Source: Acidobacteriota bacterium
GTDB lineage: Bacteria; Acidobacteriota; Blastocatellia; Pyrinomonadales; Pyrinomonadaceae
Assembly (NCBI GenBank): GCA_003222835.1
Contig: QHXE01000508.1
Span: forward strand, 1 to 5,758
DNA length: 5,758 nucleotides
Direction: 5' to 3'
Shown here: one piece after another, positions 1-4,952 of the stretch
Numbering within the stretch: position 1 is the stretch's first letter
Layout of the letters: each line of letters begins with the position of its first letter
Program-made: the position numbers and the translations under genes
Notes under the pieces: generated by a model
The model's database searches: none
Told to the model about the DNA's origin: nothing
The model's input: the letters and a program-made list of their open reading frames with translations, nothing else

Positions 1-30
1 AGCCCCGACGACTTTGAGCGGATCAGTTGA
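1..30 (+). CDS. Possible C-terminal end of an upstream gene (partial)
   Basis: The first 30 bases read without interruption in frame 1 as SPDDFERIS followed by TGA at 28-30. The next gene can start 6 bases later, which would be normal operon spacing. Nine open codons can easily occur by chance, and too little is present to assign a family. This is a possible gene tail only. Confidence 0.3.
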   Translation, partial: SPDDFERIS

Positions 31-36
31 GTCCAG

Positions 37-396
37 GTGATTGAGTACAAACCTATGGTCCAGTCGAAAATCGAAACCTTCACCGCAATGCTCGCCGAGC
101 AGCCGGAAAACGCCATGATCTGGTACGGCCTGGCCAGTGAACAATACAAACTGGAGAACTGGGCTGAGGCAGCGAAGTCTTTGCGCCAGGTCGTGAGTCT
201 CAACCCGGATTATACGGCTGCCTATCAGTTGCTGGGCACGGTCCTGGCTAAAATGGATGACCTTGCCGGGGCACAACAGGCTTGGAGAGATGGCATTGAA
301 GCCGCGGGTCGTACCGGCGCGTGGAAGGCCGGGCAACACATGCAAGCCTTGTTGGCGGGCGTTGCCGGTGCCAATGAGCCTCTATGCCCTGACTAG
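37..396 (+). CDS. Small tetratricopeptide repeat (TPR) protein
   Basis: A 119-aa protein made almost entirely of TPR-type helical hairpins. One repeat covers about residues 26-59, with W29, L32 and a closing N56-P57; a second covers about 60-93, with Y63, L66, G67 and A79. The tail (about 95-119) is Ala/Gly-rich. There is no signal peptide or membrane segment, so it is probably a cytoplasmic protein-protein interaction scaffold; its partner cannot be read from the sequence. Short two-repeat TPR proteins of about 100 aa are common in bacteria. The start is uncertain: GTG at 37 lies 6 bases after a possible upstream stop, ATG at 55 is the alternative, and neither has a clear Shine-Dalgarno site. 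The TPR core is the same with either. The gene ends at TAG 394-396, and the same frame stays open beyond it (see next entry). Confidence 0.8.
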   Translation: MIEYKPMVQSKIETFTAMLAEQPENAMIWYGLASEQYKLENWAEAAKSLRQVVSLNPDYTAAYQLLGTVLAKMDDLAGAQQAWRDGIEAAGRTGAWKAGQHMQALLAGVAGANEPLCPD

Positions 397-585
397 AACA
401 TTGAGGACGAGCTGCTATCGAGAACAAAAGCTGGTGCAAGGCCGTCGGGCGCTGAATGTCTGCGCTTTGTTCGTTCATGCAGTGCGGCCCTGGCGCCGCA
501 GACCATGGCGGACATTGAAGAGCGTTTTGCCGGTAAGATTCAGCGCCGCAACGTAGCCGCGGAAATTACTAACGCGAGGCGTTAG
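397..585 (+). other. Open frame behind the TPR amber stop; possible gene remnant
   Basis: Directly after TAG 394-396, in the same frame, 62 sense codons follow up to TAG 583-585. The translation looks protein-like, especially the end: TMADIEERFAGKIQRRNVAA, then EITNARR. There is no ATG, GTG or TTG near its beginning; the first in-frame ATG is at 505, leaving only 26 codons, and no Shine-Dalgarno site is visible. It could be a decayed gene, a readthrough extension of the TPR gene, or chance. The ERFAGK...N pattern faintly recalls the C-terminus of 2-oxoacid:acceptor oxidoreductase subunits, but that is too weak for a call. The rest of the 344-base gap (586-740) holds a run of seven C at 617-623, the candidate promoter listed separately, and a 12-codon ATG frame at 683-718. 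I see no other gene there. Confidence 0.25.
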
Positions 586-648
586 GTCGCGCAACGAAGA
601 TTCAAATATGTGGGCACCCCCCCGAGTGCGTCGAGCGAGTCACGATGA

Positions 649-675
649 TTGCCGTGAAAACAACTGTGCTAAAAT
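649..675 (+). promoter_or_regulatory. Candidate sigma-70 promoter with extended -10
   Basis: TAAAAT at 670-675 is preceded by TG at 667-668 with one base between, giving an extended -10 motif (TGCTAAAAT). A TTGCCG at 649-654 could act as a -35, but the 15-base spacing is short, so the extended -10 would have to compensate. It lies about 65 bases upstream of the ATG at 741 and is the best promoter-like sequence ahead of the two-gene unit. Judged by eye only. Confidence 0.4.
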
Positions 676-740
676 GACCTGCATGAAAGGAAGCTTTCGC
701 AAACAACGGCCGGTCTAACCTGTTGCCCTCGAGAGCTGCA

Positions 741-1058
741 ATGGAAAGAACTAACAAGCACACTGTTGTTCAAGCACAGGCGCCGCCGCTTGCGATTCCT
801 GACGCCGGGTCGGCCCGCCGCGTCGTGAGCCGTTGGTTGAGAACCAATATCGGAGACGCGCTTTATCCCGCCGAGCCTAAGTTCGTAGAAGAAAGCTTCG
901 CTTGGGACGTTCCGGTCTGGTTCAGCACACCGAAGAAACCAATGGCAGCCTTGATTGCCGACATTTATGTTAACGCCGCTACCGGCGCGTTTATTGGCAG
1001 ACCAACGCAGGAAGAGTTGACTGAGAGGCTTCACCGGATAACGGCTGATGAGGAGTAA
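741..1058 (+). CDS. Small PepSY-like protein paired with a cysteine peptidase
   Basis: A 105-aa protein that I cannot name. The first 20 residues are polar and Pro/Ala-rich, probably disordered, and not a signal peptide. Residues 24-40 look helical (ARRVVSRWLRTNIGDA). Residues 55-84 read WDVPVWFSTP...ADIYVNAATGAFIG: a strand, a turn, then a strand ending in the 'V(D/N)A.TG' signature of PepSY-type folds. The acidic tail (91-105) is probably a final helix. PepSY domains occur in protease propeptides and inhibitors, so inhibition or chaperoning of the downstream peptidase is a reasonable but unproven role. The ATG at 741 is preferred because GAGAG (731-735) lies 5 bases upstream; an in-frame TTG at 723 would add six residues without a better ribosome site. 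The stop codon lies 3 bases before the next start, so the two genes are almost certainly co-translated. Confidence 0.72.
   Translation: MERTNKHTVVQAQAPPLAIPDAGSARRVVSRWLRTNIGDALYPAEPKFVEESFAWDVPVWFSTPKKPMAALIADIYVNAATGAFIGRPTQEELTERLHRITADEE
1051..1055 (+). promoter_or_regulatory. Shine-Dalgarno site fixing the GTG start at 1062
   Basis: AGGAG, formed by the last sense codons of the preceding gene, lies 6 bases before GTG 1062. It is the strongest reason to accept the GTG start, and it ties translation of the peptidase to that of the gene before it. Confidence 0.7.
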
Positions 1059-1061
1059 GGC

Positions 1062-1511
1062 GTGCTGCCTTTGTTTCCTCAAGAGTTGCCGACCAGTTGC
1101 GTTTCGGCGTGCGTGCGTATGGTCTTGACGGGCCTCGGACATCGCTTAACCGAGACGGACATCAGACATCGCTGCGCTCACACGGCCGTAGGCATGCGGC
1201 TCAACCAGGTAGCGAGCGGCGTCGAAGATCTTCCGGTTAATGTGCAGCATCAGCTCGATTGTGGACTCGATGATCTGGACGATGCAGTTCGCGCCGGCGT
1301 CTTTCCAATCGTGGGTATCGACCTCCGACCAGTAGATGGGATATTCGCTTTTCACGCAGTCGTCGTAGTAAACATATCAACTGATCAAGTGGTTGTTCAC
1401 GATCCTTTGCACGACGAGGGTCCTCGTTCTATAGGCATCTCTGTGTTTGAGGCAGCCTGGAGCGCCGCAGATCGGGAAACGGTAATCATCAGGCCCGGGC
1501 CAACCGGTTAA
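1062..1511 (+). CDS. Stand-alone C39-like (papain-fold) cysteine peptidase
   Basis: A 149-aa protein with the layout of C39-type papain-fold peptidases. Q7 would form the oxyanion hole and C13 be the nucleophile, in QELPTSCVSACVRMVL; the six-residue step from Gln to Cys is typical. The catalytic His is probably H98 in AFHAVVVVNI, and the third member D114 in VVVHDPL. A helix with 'FEAAW' near residue 129 follows the Asp, as is usual in this fold. All triad positions are present, so it looks active. C39 domains are best known as N-terminal leader-cleaving domains of bacteriocin ABC exporters, but here there is no transporter or ATPase part, no signal peptide and no membrane segment. It should therefore act in the cytoplasm, perhaps on a peptide or on its partner. 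GTG start with AGGAG 6 bases upstream. The next gene starts 34 bases downstream and may be co-transcribed. The fold is fairly secure; the substrate is unknown. Confidence 0.75.
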   Translation: MLPLFPQELPTSCVSACVRMVLTGLGHRLTETDIRHRCAHTAVGMRLNQVASGVEDLPVNVQHQLDCGLDDLDDAVRAGVFPIVGIDLRPVDGIFAFHAVVVVNISTDQVVVHDPLHDEGPRSIGISVFEAAWSAADRETVIIRPGPTG

Positions 1512-1545
1512 AGCATCTAGGGATCGCCACGGCTTACTGCTCAAT

Positions 1546-2523
1546 ATGAAATTTGCCATAGTCGGCGCCGGCGCCATCGGGGCTTTCGTCGGCGCCATGC
1601 TTGCGAAATCCGGTGAAGACGTGACTTTGATCGCGCGCGGCGCGCATCTGCGTGCGATGCAGGAGCATGGTGTTCGGGTGCGCGGCGAGATCGGAAACTT
1701 CGACGCACCTGTCTCAGCGACCGATGATCCGACGAAAGCCGCCGCGGCTGATGTCGTGCTCTTAACATTAAAGGCGCACAGCCTGACGGCGATGGCTCCA
1801 CGTTTGGCGCCCCTTATTGCGCCTGAAACCTGCGTCGTCAGCATGCAAAACGGTATTCCCTGGTGGTACTTCTATCGTCACGGCGGCGAGTGGGAAGGAA
1901 CGCAGCTTGAATCGGTCGATCCCGGCGGAGAGATTGCCAAGAACATCGATCCGGCGCGAGTGATTGGCTGCGTAGTCTATCCTTCGGCGAACATTAGCGA
2001 GCCTGGGATTATCGAGCATATCGAGGGGACGCGCTTCGCCATTGGCGAGCCCGAGGGATCGAAGAGCGAGCGCTGCCGAAAGATTGCCGATGCTTTCATC
2101 AAAGCCGGATTGCGCTGTCCTATTCGCACAAACATTCGGCATGACATGTGGGTTAAGTTGATGGGTAACGTGGCCTACAATCCGATCAGCGCGCTCACTC
2201 GCGCCACTCTCATTGAAATCGTGCAGCGTGCCGAGACGCGCCAACTCGCGGCCTCGATCATGGCTGAAGCCGAGTCGGTGGCCCAAAGACTCGGCATTGA
2301 AATGGGAGTTTCGATCGAACAACGGCTCGAGGGCGCCCAGAAAGTTGGTCATCATAAGACTTCCATGCTTCAGGATCTTGAAAGCGGAAGGCCCATGGAG
2401 CTGGAAGCCATAGTCGGAGCAGTGGTTGAATTGGGTGATAGAATGCTTCTGCCGCTGCCATGCACAAAGGCCGTGTACGCATGCGTGAAGTTGTTAGCTG
2501 ACGCAAGAACCAAAACCGAATAG
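1546..2523 (+). CDS. panE: Ketopantoate reductase family protein (PanE/ApbA-like)
   Basis: A 325-aa NADPH-dependent 2-oxoacid reductase of the 2-dehydropantoate 2-reductase family, which reduces ketopantoate to D-pantoate for pantothenate and CoA synthesis. The N-terminus carries the Rossmann motif GAGAIG (residues 7-12) and R31 after the second strand, suited to the NADP phosphate. LTLKAH (74-79) and QNG (101-103) follow. The C-terminal helical domain has K204 in MWVKLMGNVAYNP, N208, N212, and S273/E285 spaced 12 apart in SMLQDLESGRPME, matching Ser244/Glu256 of the E. coli enzyme. Relative to the 303-aa E. coli protein it has extra sequence after QNG (about 104-132, including WWYFYRHGGEWEG and LESVDPGGE). 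Paralogs with this insertion are widespread, and many are probably not biosynthetic PanE. With an OFA transporter downstream, a role in reducing another 2-oxoacid is possible. ATG start; no strong Shine-Dalgarno site. Confidence 0.88.
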   Translation: MKFAIVGAGAIGAFVGAMLAKSGEDVTLIARGAHLRAMQEHGVRVRGEIGNFDAPVSATDDPTKAAAADVVLLTLKAHSLTAMAPRLAPLIAPETCVVSMQNGIPWWYFYRHGGEWEGTQLESVDPGGEIAKNIDPARVIGCVVYPSANISEPGIIEHIEGTRFAIGEPEGSKSERCRKIADAFIKAGLRCPIRTNIRHDMWVKLMGNVAYNPISALTRATLIEIVQRAETRQLAASIMAEAESVAQRLGIEMGVSIEQRLEGAQKVGHHKTSMLQDLESGRPMELEAIVGAVVELGDRMLLPLPCTKAVYACVKLLADARTKTE

Positions 2524-2577
2524 TTGCCCTTTTGATTGTCTCAGAGTTTCGTTGCTCTACCGCCAACGGTCCATCGC

Positions 2578-2583
2578 GGGAGA
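2578..2583 (+). promoter_or_regulatory. Shine-Dalgarno site fixing the transporter start at 2588
   Basis: GGGAGA at 2578-2583 lies 4 bases (5 from the GGAG core) before ATG 2588. An in-frame TTG at 2552 would add 12 residues but has no such site, so the ATG is preferred. Confidence 0.6.
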
Positions 2584-2587
2584 AACA

Positions 2588-3892
2588 ATGACTGAACCCC
2601 AAACCAAGAATTCGTCTGCCTCGCGTTGGCTTATCCTCGCCGCTTGTTGCGTCGCGATGCTCGCCATCGCCAATCTCCAATACGGCTGGACGTTATTCAC
2701 AACTGACCTGACCAGAAGTCTGCATGCCAGCCTGGACGCGGTTCAGTGGGCTTTTACTTTTTTTGTAATCGCTCAAACTATGCTGTTTCCGCTCACTGGC
2801 TATCTGGTCGATCGATTTGGTCCGCGCATTGTGGTCGCCGGTTGTGCTGTCTTGGTGGGCGCGGGATGGATCGGCGCCGGAGTCGCTCACTCGCTGGCGG
2901 CGCTACATTTGGCTTACGCGATCGGCGGAGTCGGAGCAGGAGGCGTTTACGGCGCATGCATCGGGGTCGCGATTAAATGGTTTCCTGATCGGCGCGGCTT
3001 ATGCGTCGGTCTGGTTGCCGGCTCGTACGGATTTGGCACCGCGCTAACCAACATTCCCATTGACCACATGATCAGGACGAGCGGTTACCGGTCGGCCTTC
3101 ATCGTCTGGGGCGCCATTCAAGGTGTGGTGGTGTTTATCGCAGCGCCGTTTCTGCGCATGCCGCCCGCAGGCTGGCTGCCGGCTGGATGGGCGGCATTCA
3201 AAGCCCGGGTGCGCCCAAGGGTGTTGCAATCGTCGCGCGATTACACGCCACGCGAGATGCTGCAGAGTGGATCGTTTTACCTGCTCTATATAATGATGGT
3301 TCTCGTCACGGCCAGCGGACTGATGATGGCGGCGCAGCTAAAGCCGATTGGCGTTACTTATCACTATGACAAATACATTCTGCTAGGCGGCTTCACCGTA
3401 TTCAGCATCACTCTAACGCTGAATCAGGTCTTGAATGGCTCAGCGCGACCTTTTTTCGGCTGGATTTCGGATCGGATCGGAAGATATGACACGATGGCCA
3501 TAGTTTTCGTCATCGAAGCCGTTACGATCACCTTGCTAACAATTCTGGTCGCCCACCCCGTGTGGTTCGTCGTCATCTCGGGTTTGATGTTTTTTGCCTG
3601 GGGCGATATTTATTCGCTGTTCCCAGCGGCCATCGCCGACCTCTTTGGGATCAAGTACGCGACGACTAATTACGGCATTCAATACACCTCGAAAGGCATC
3701 GGTTCAATCCTCGCCGGACCGGGCGCGGCTTGGCTGATGGAGGCCACTAACTCATGGGTACCGGTGTTTTGGGTGGCGGTTGCATGCAACGTGACGGCTG
3801 CGACGTTGGCCGTATTTTGGCTAAAACCACGAGTGGGGCTCTTGGTGAAACCACCAATCAAAGAGGAAGCGGCTGAAACGGTGGCCCCTTAG
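2588..3892 (+). CDS. MFS transporter, oxalate/formate antiporter (OFA) family
   Basis: A 434-aa inner-membrane protein with about 12 predicted membrane helices and a central polar linker (about 195-225). The OFA signature is clear: NLQYGWTLF near residue 29 in TM1, GYLVDRFGPR (71-80) in the TM2-3 loop as the MFS motif, GVGAGGVYGACIG (114-126) in TM4, then KWFPDRRGL (130-138). The second half has NGSARPFFGWISDRIGR (283-299) and NYGIQYTSKG (361-370). R287 and K369 stand at nearly the same spacing as Arg272 and Lys355, the oxalate-binding pair of Oxalobacter OxlT, so a small carboxylate or dicarboxylate substrate is likely; oxalate itself is not proven. The gene lies 64 bases after the reductase with no visible terminator between, so they are probably one transcript. 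It ends convergently to apt. The C-terminal tail (about 419-434) is Glu-rich and cytoplasmic. Confidence 0.88.
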   Translation: MTEPQTKNSSASRWLILAACCVAMLAIANLQYGWTLFTTDLTRSLHASLDAVQWAFTFFVIAQTMLFPLTGYLVDRFGPRIVVAGCAVLVGAGWIGAGVAHSLAALHLAYAIGGVGAGGVYGACIGVAIKWFPDRRGLCVGLVAGSYGFGTALTNIPIDHMIRTSGYRSAFIVWGAIQGVVVFIAAPFLRMPPAGWLPAGWAAFKARVRPRVLQSSRDYTPREMLQSGSFYLLYIMMVLVTASGLMMAAQLKPIGVTYHYDKYILLGGFTVFSITLTLNQVLNGSARPFFGWISDRIGRYDTMAIVFVIEAVTITLLTILVAHPVWFVVISGLMFFAWGDIYSLFPAAIADLFGIKYATTNYGIQYTSKGIGSILAGPGAAWLMEATNSWVPVFWVAVACNVTAATLAVFWLKPRVGLLVKPPIKEEAAETVAP

Positions 3893-4067
3893 ACGTGACC
3901 GCTGGCAGAGGATTCCGCCGTTACACGTCACGGAGCCGTGGTTCAGGAAACAAACGCTCGGGCCGCCACGACCAAATAAAGAGCCTGAGTTCGTGCTGAG
4001 GTCATCTGTCTGCGTCGGCGGTCGAATCGTAGATGGCTTCCGCGGCTTGCACGATACTGCTCGTTAG

Positions 4068-4092
4068 AACGGCTGGCAAACCGGCCGGCGTT
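4068..4092. terminator. Weak hairpin between convergent genes
   Basis: GGCTGG (4071-4076) and CCGGCC (4081-4086) pair around a CAAA loop, with one G-T pair; AAC (4068-4070) and GTT (4090-4092) can extend the stem past a 3-base bulge. It lies 37-60 bases past the apt stop codon and could end transcripts from either side, but neither strand shows a clear T-tract. The remainder of the 236-base intergenic region (3893-4128) has no gene I can support; a second weak stem pairs 3957-3963 with 3983-3989 around a 19-base loop. Confidence 0.3.
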
Positions 4093-4128
4093 AATGCTTG
4101 ACTGATTGCGACGACGACTGCAAGGGTC

Positions 4129-4650
4129 CTACGACTGGTACTTAATCAGCGAACGCACGTCATAACCATCGAGCTTCTTTCTGCCCTGGAGGAACTCAAG
4201 CTCTACCACGAATACCAGTCCCTCGACTTTGCCGCCGAGACTCTCGACTAAGTCTACGACGGCTCTTGCGGTGCCCCCTGTAGCCAACAAATCATCGGCG
4301 ATTATGACGCGGTGCTGATCGGTGATCGCGTCCCGGTGGATCTCCAGGGTATCCTGCCCGTATTCCAGGTCATAAGAGACGGAGGCGCGTTTAGAAGGCA
4401 GCTTCTTGGGCTTCCGCACGGGTACAAAGCCCGCCCCTAAGTGATAGGCCAGCGCCGGTGCAAAGATGAAGCCGCGCGCTTCAATGCCGACCACGGCGTC
4501 GATCTTCGTACCCTCGAATTCAGCGGCCAGGGCGTCGACCGTTTTCCGTAAACCCTCCGGGTGTTTAAGCAAGGTCGTGATGTCATAGAAATTAATGCCG
4601 GGCTTCGGAAAGTCCGGCACTTCGCGAATGAGTTTCTTTAAATCGTCCAT
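4129..4650 (-). CDS. apt: Adenine phosphoribosyltransferase
   Basis: A 173-aa cytoplasmic enzyme of purine salvage that joins adenine to PRPP, giving AMP and pyrophosphate. It is full length for the family and matches it throughout: [18 protein letters not shown] near the N-terminus (from about residue 11), [15 protein letters not shown] (from 55), RKPKKLP (79-85), [14 protein letters not shown] (96-109), and the PRPP-binding loop [14 protein letters not shown] (115-128). It ends in LIKYQS before TAG. The ATG at 4650 gives MDDLKKLI, in line with bacterial Apt N-termini such as that of B. subtilis. An in-frame TTG at 4668 would add six residues and has a better-placed Shine-Dalgarno sequence (GGGAG, 7 bases upstream), but that sequence belongs to the REP-like repeat. 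The gene is convergent with the transporter and divergent from the VWFA gene, and appears monocistronic. Confidence 0.95.
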   Translation of the reverse strand: MDDLKKLIREVPDFPKPGINFYDITTLLKHPEGLRKTVDALAAEFEGTKIDAVVGIEARGFIFAPALAYHLGAGFVPVRKPKKLPSKRASVSYDLEYGQDTLEIHRDAITDQHRVIIADDLLATGGTARAVVDLVESLGGKVEGLVFVVELEFLQGRKKLDGYDVRSLIKYQS

Positions 4651-4675
4651 AGTTATTGTGTTTTCCAAGATCTAA

Positions 4676-4712
4676 CTCCCTCTCCCAAAGGGAGAGGGCT
4701 GGGGTGAGGGCC
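4676..4712 (+). repeat. REP-like palindromic repeat, copy 1
   Basis: A perfect 9-bp hairpin (CCCTCTCCC at 4678-4686, GGGAGAGGG at 4690-4698, loop AAA) followed by CTGGGGTGAGGGCC. It is an inverted copy of the element at 4804-4840, about 31 of 37 positions identical. Repeats built on CCCTCTCCC with a flanking CCCTCACCCC block are common between genes in many bacteria. This copy ends 8 bases from the TTG codon at 4668 and 26 from the ATG at 4650 of apt, so it probably lies in the apt leader. Confidence 0.8.
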
Positions 4713-4803
4713 TAACTGCGCAGACCAACCGTTTCTAGTTTTTTCTCTTTCGCAGTGGTAACGAGAAACTAAGAGAGGGAGATTCTTAACTTAATATGTC
4801 TAA

Positions 4804-4840
4804 GCCCTCACCCCAACCCTCTCCCAAAAGGGATAGGGAG
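4804..4840 (-). repeat. REP-like palindromic repeat, copy 2 (inverted)
   Basis: It reads GCCCTCACCCCAACC and then a hairpin with arms CCCTCTCCC (4817-4825) and GGGATAGGG (4830-4838) around AAAA, with one mismatch. It is the reverse complement of copy 1 apart from one stem base, the loop and one C/T change. The copies are separated by 91 bases (4713-4803). The head-to-head pair resembles a BIME-type unit and could form one long stem in RNA. No RAYT transposase gene lies in the window. Confidence 0.8.
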
Positions 4841-4867
4841 TGTTCTGCAAAGCGATCGAGCGTCGAA

Positions 4868-4888
4868 GCACAAAGCACAAAGCACGAA
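4868..4888 (+). repeat. Three tandem heptamers GCACRAA
   Basis: GCACAAA, GCACAAA and GCACGAA lie end to end just upstream of the candidate VWFA-gene promoter. The array is too short to say whether it is a regulator-binding site or simple slippage. An 8-bp inverted repeat (AGCGTCGA at 4859-4866, TCGACGCT at 4927-4934) brackets it and the promoter. Confidence 0.5.
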
Positions 4889-4892
4889 GGCA

Positions 4893-4901
4893 TGATATCA
4901 T
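4893..4901 (+). promoter_or_regulatory. Candidate extended -10 promoter for the VWFA gene
   Basis: TATCAT at 4896-4901 (5 of 6 matches to TATAAT) is preceded by TGA, giving an extended -10 motif. It lies inside a perfect 10-base palindrome, ATGATATCAT (4892-4901), so it reads similarly on both strands. No good -35 is visible upstream. Start codon distance is about 50 bases, a normal leader length. Judged by eye only. Confidence 0.33.
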
Positions 4902-4941
4902 TTCCGCCGACCTTTCCGGCTATCCCTCGACGCTAGAATTC

Positions 4942-4946
4942 AGGAG
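4942..4946 (+). promoter_or_regulatory. Shine-Dalgarno site fixing the TTG start at 4953
   Basis: AGGAG lies 6 bases before TTG 4953, and the residues that follow form a good signal peptide, so the TTG start is well supported. The nearby GTG at 4946 leads into a stop after five codons. Confidence 0.65.
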
Positions 4947-4952
4947 TGTTAC

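Noticed and set aside
257..556. 99-aa plus-strand frame overlapping the TPR gene and the gap after it
   Set aside because: It is out of frame with the TPR repeats, Arg/Pro/Trp-rich and without any domain.
669..1142. 157-aa open frame on the minus strand over the small PepSY-like gene
   Set aside because: The plus-strand pair has ribosome sites, tight spacing and catalytic motifs. The minus frame is basic and Ser/Cys-rich, with no motif, and crosses the gene boundary.
1377..1844. 155-aa minus-strand frame bridging the peptidase and reductase genes
   Set aside because: It is antisense to two supported genes and to their intergenic gap, with low-complexity Ala/Ser/Arg content typical of a shadow.
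1768..2355. 195-aa open frame on the minus strand inside the reductase gene
   Set aside because: It lies wholly antisense to a gene with clear family motifs. Its composition is that of a shadow frame (Arg/His/Leu-rich, no motif), and it has no recognisable domain.
4678..4698. Perfect GC-rich hairpin considered as a rho-independent terminator
   Set aside because: No T-tract follows on either strand; the T-rich stretch near 4739 is about 40 bases away. A second inverted copy nearby shows it is a repeat element.
4668..4952. Repeat-rich gap considered as a CRISPR array or attachment site
   Set aside because: There are only two inverted copies, no direct repeats with regular spacers, and no cas, integrase or tRNA gene nearby.
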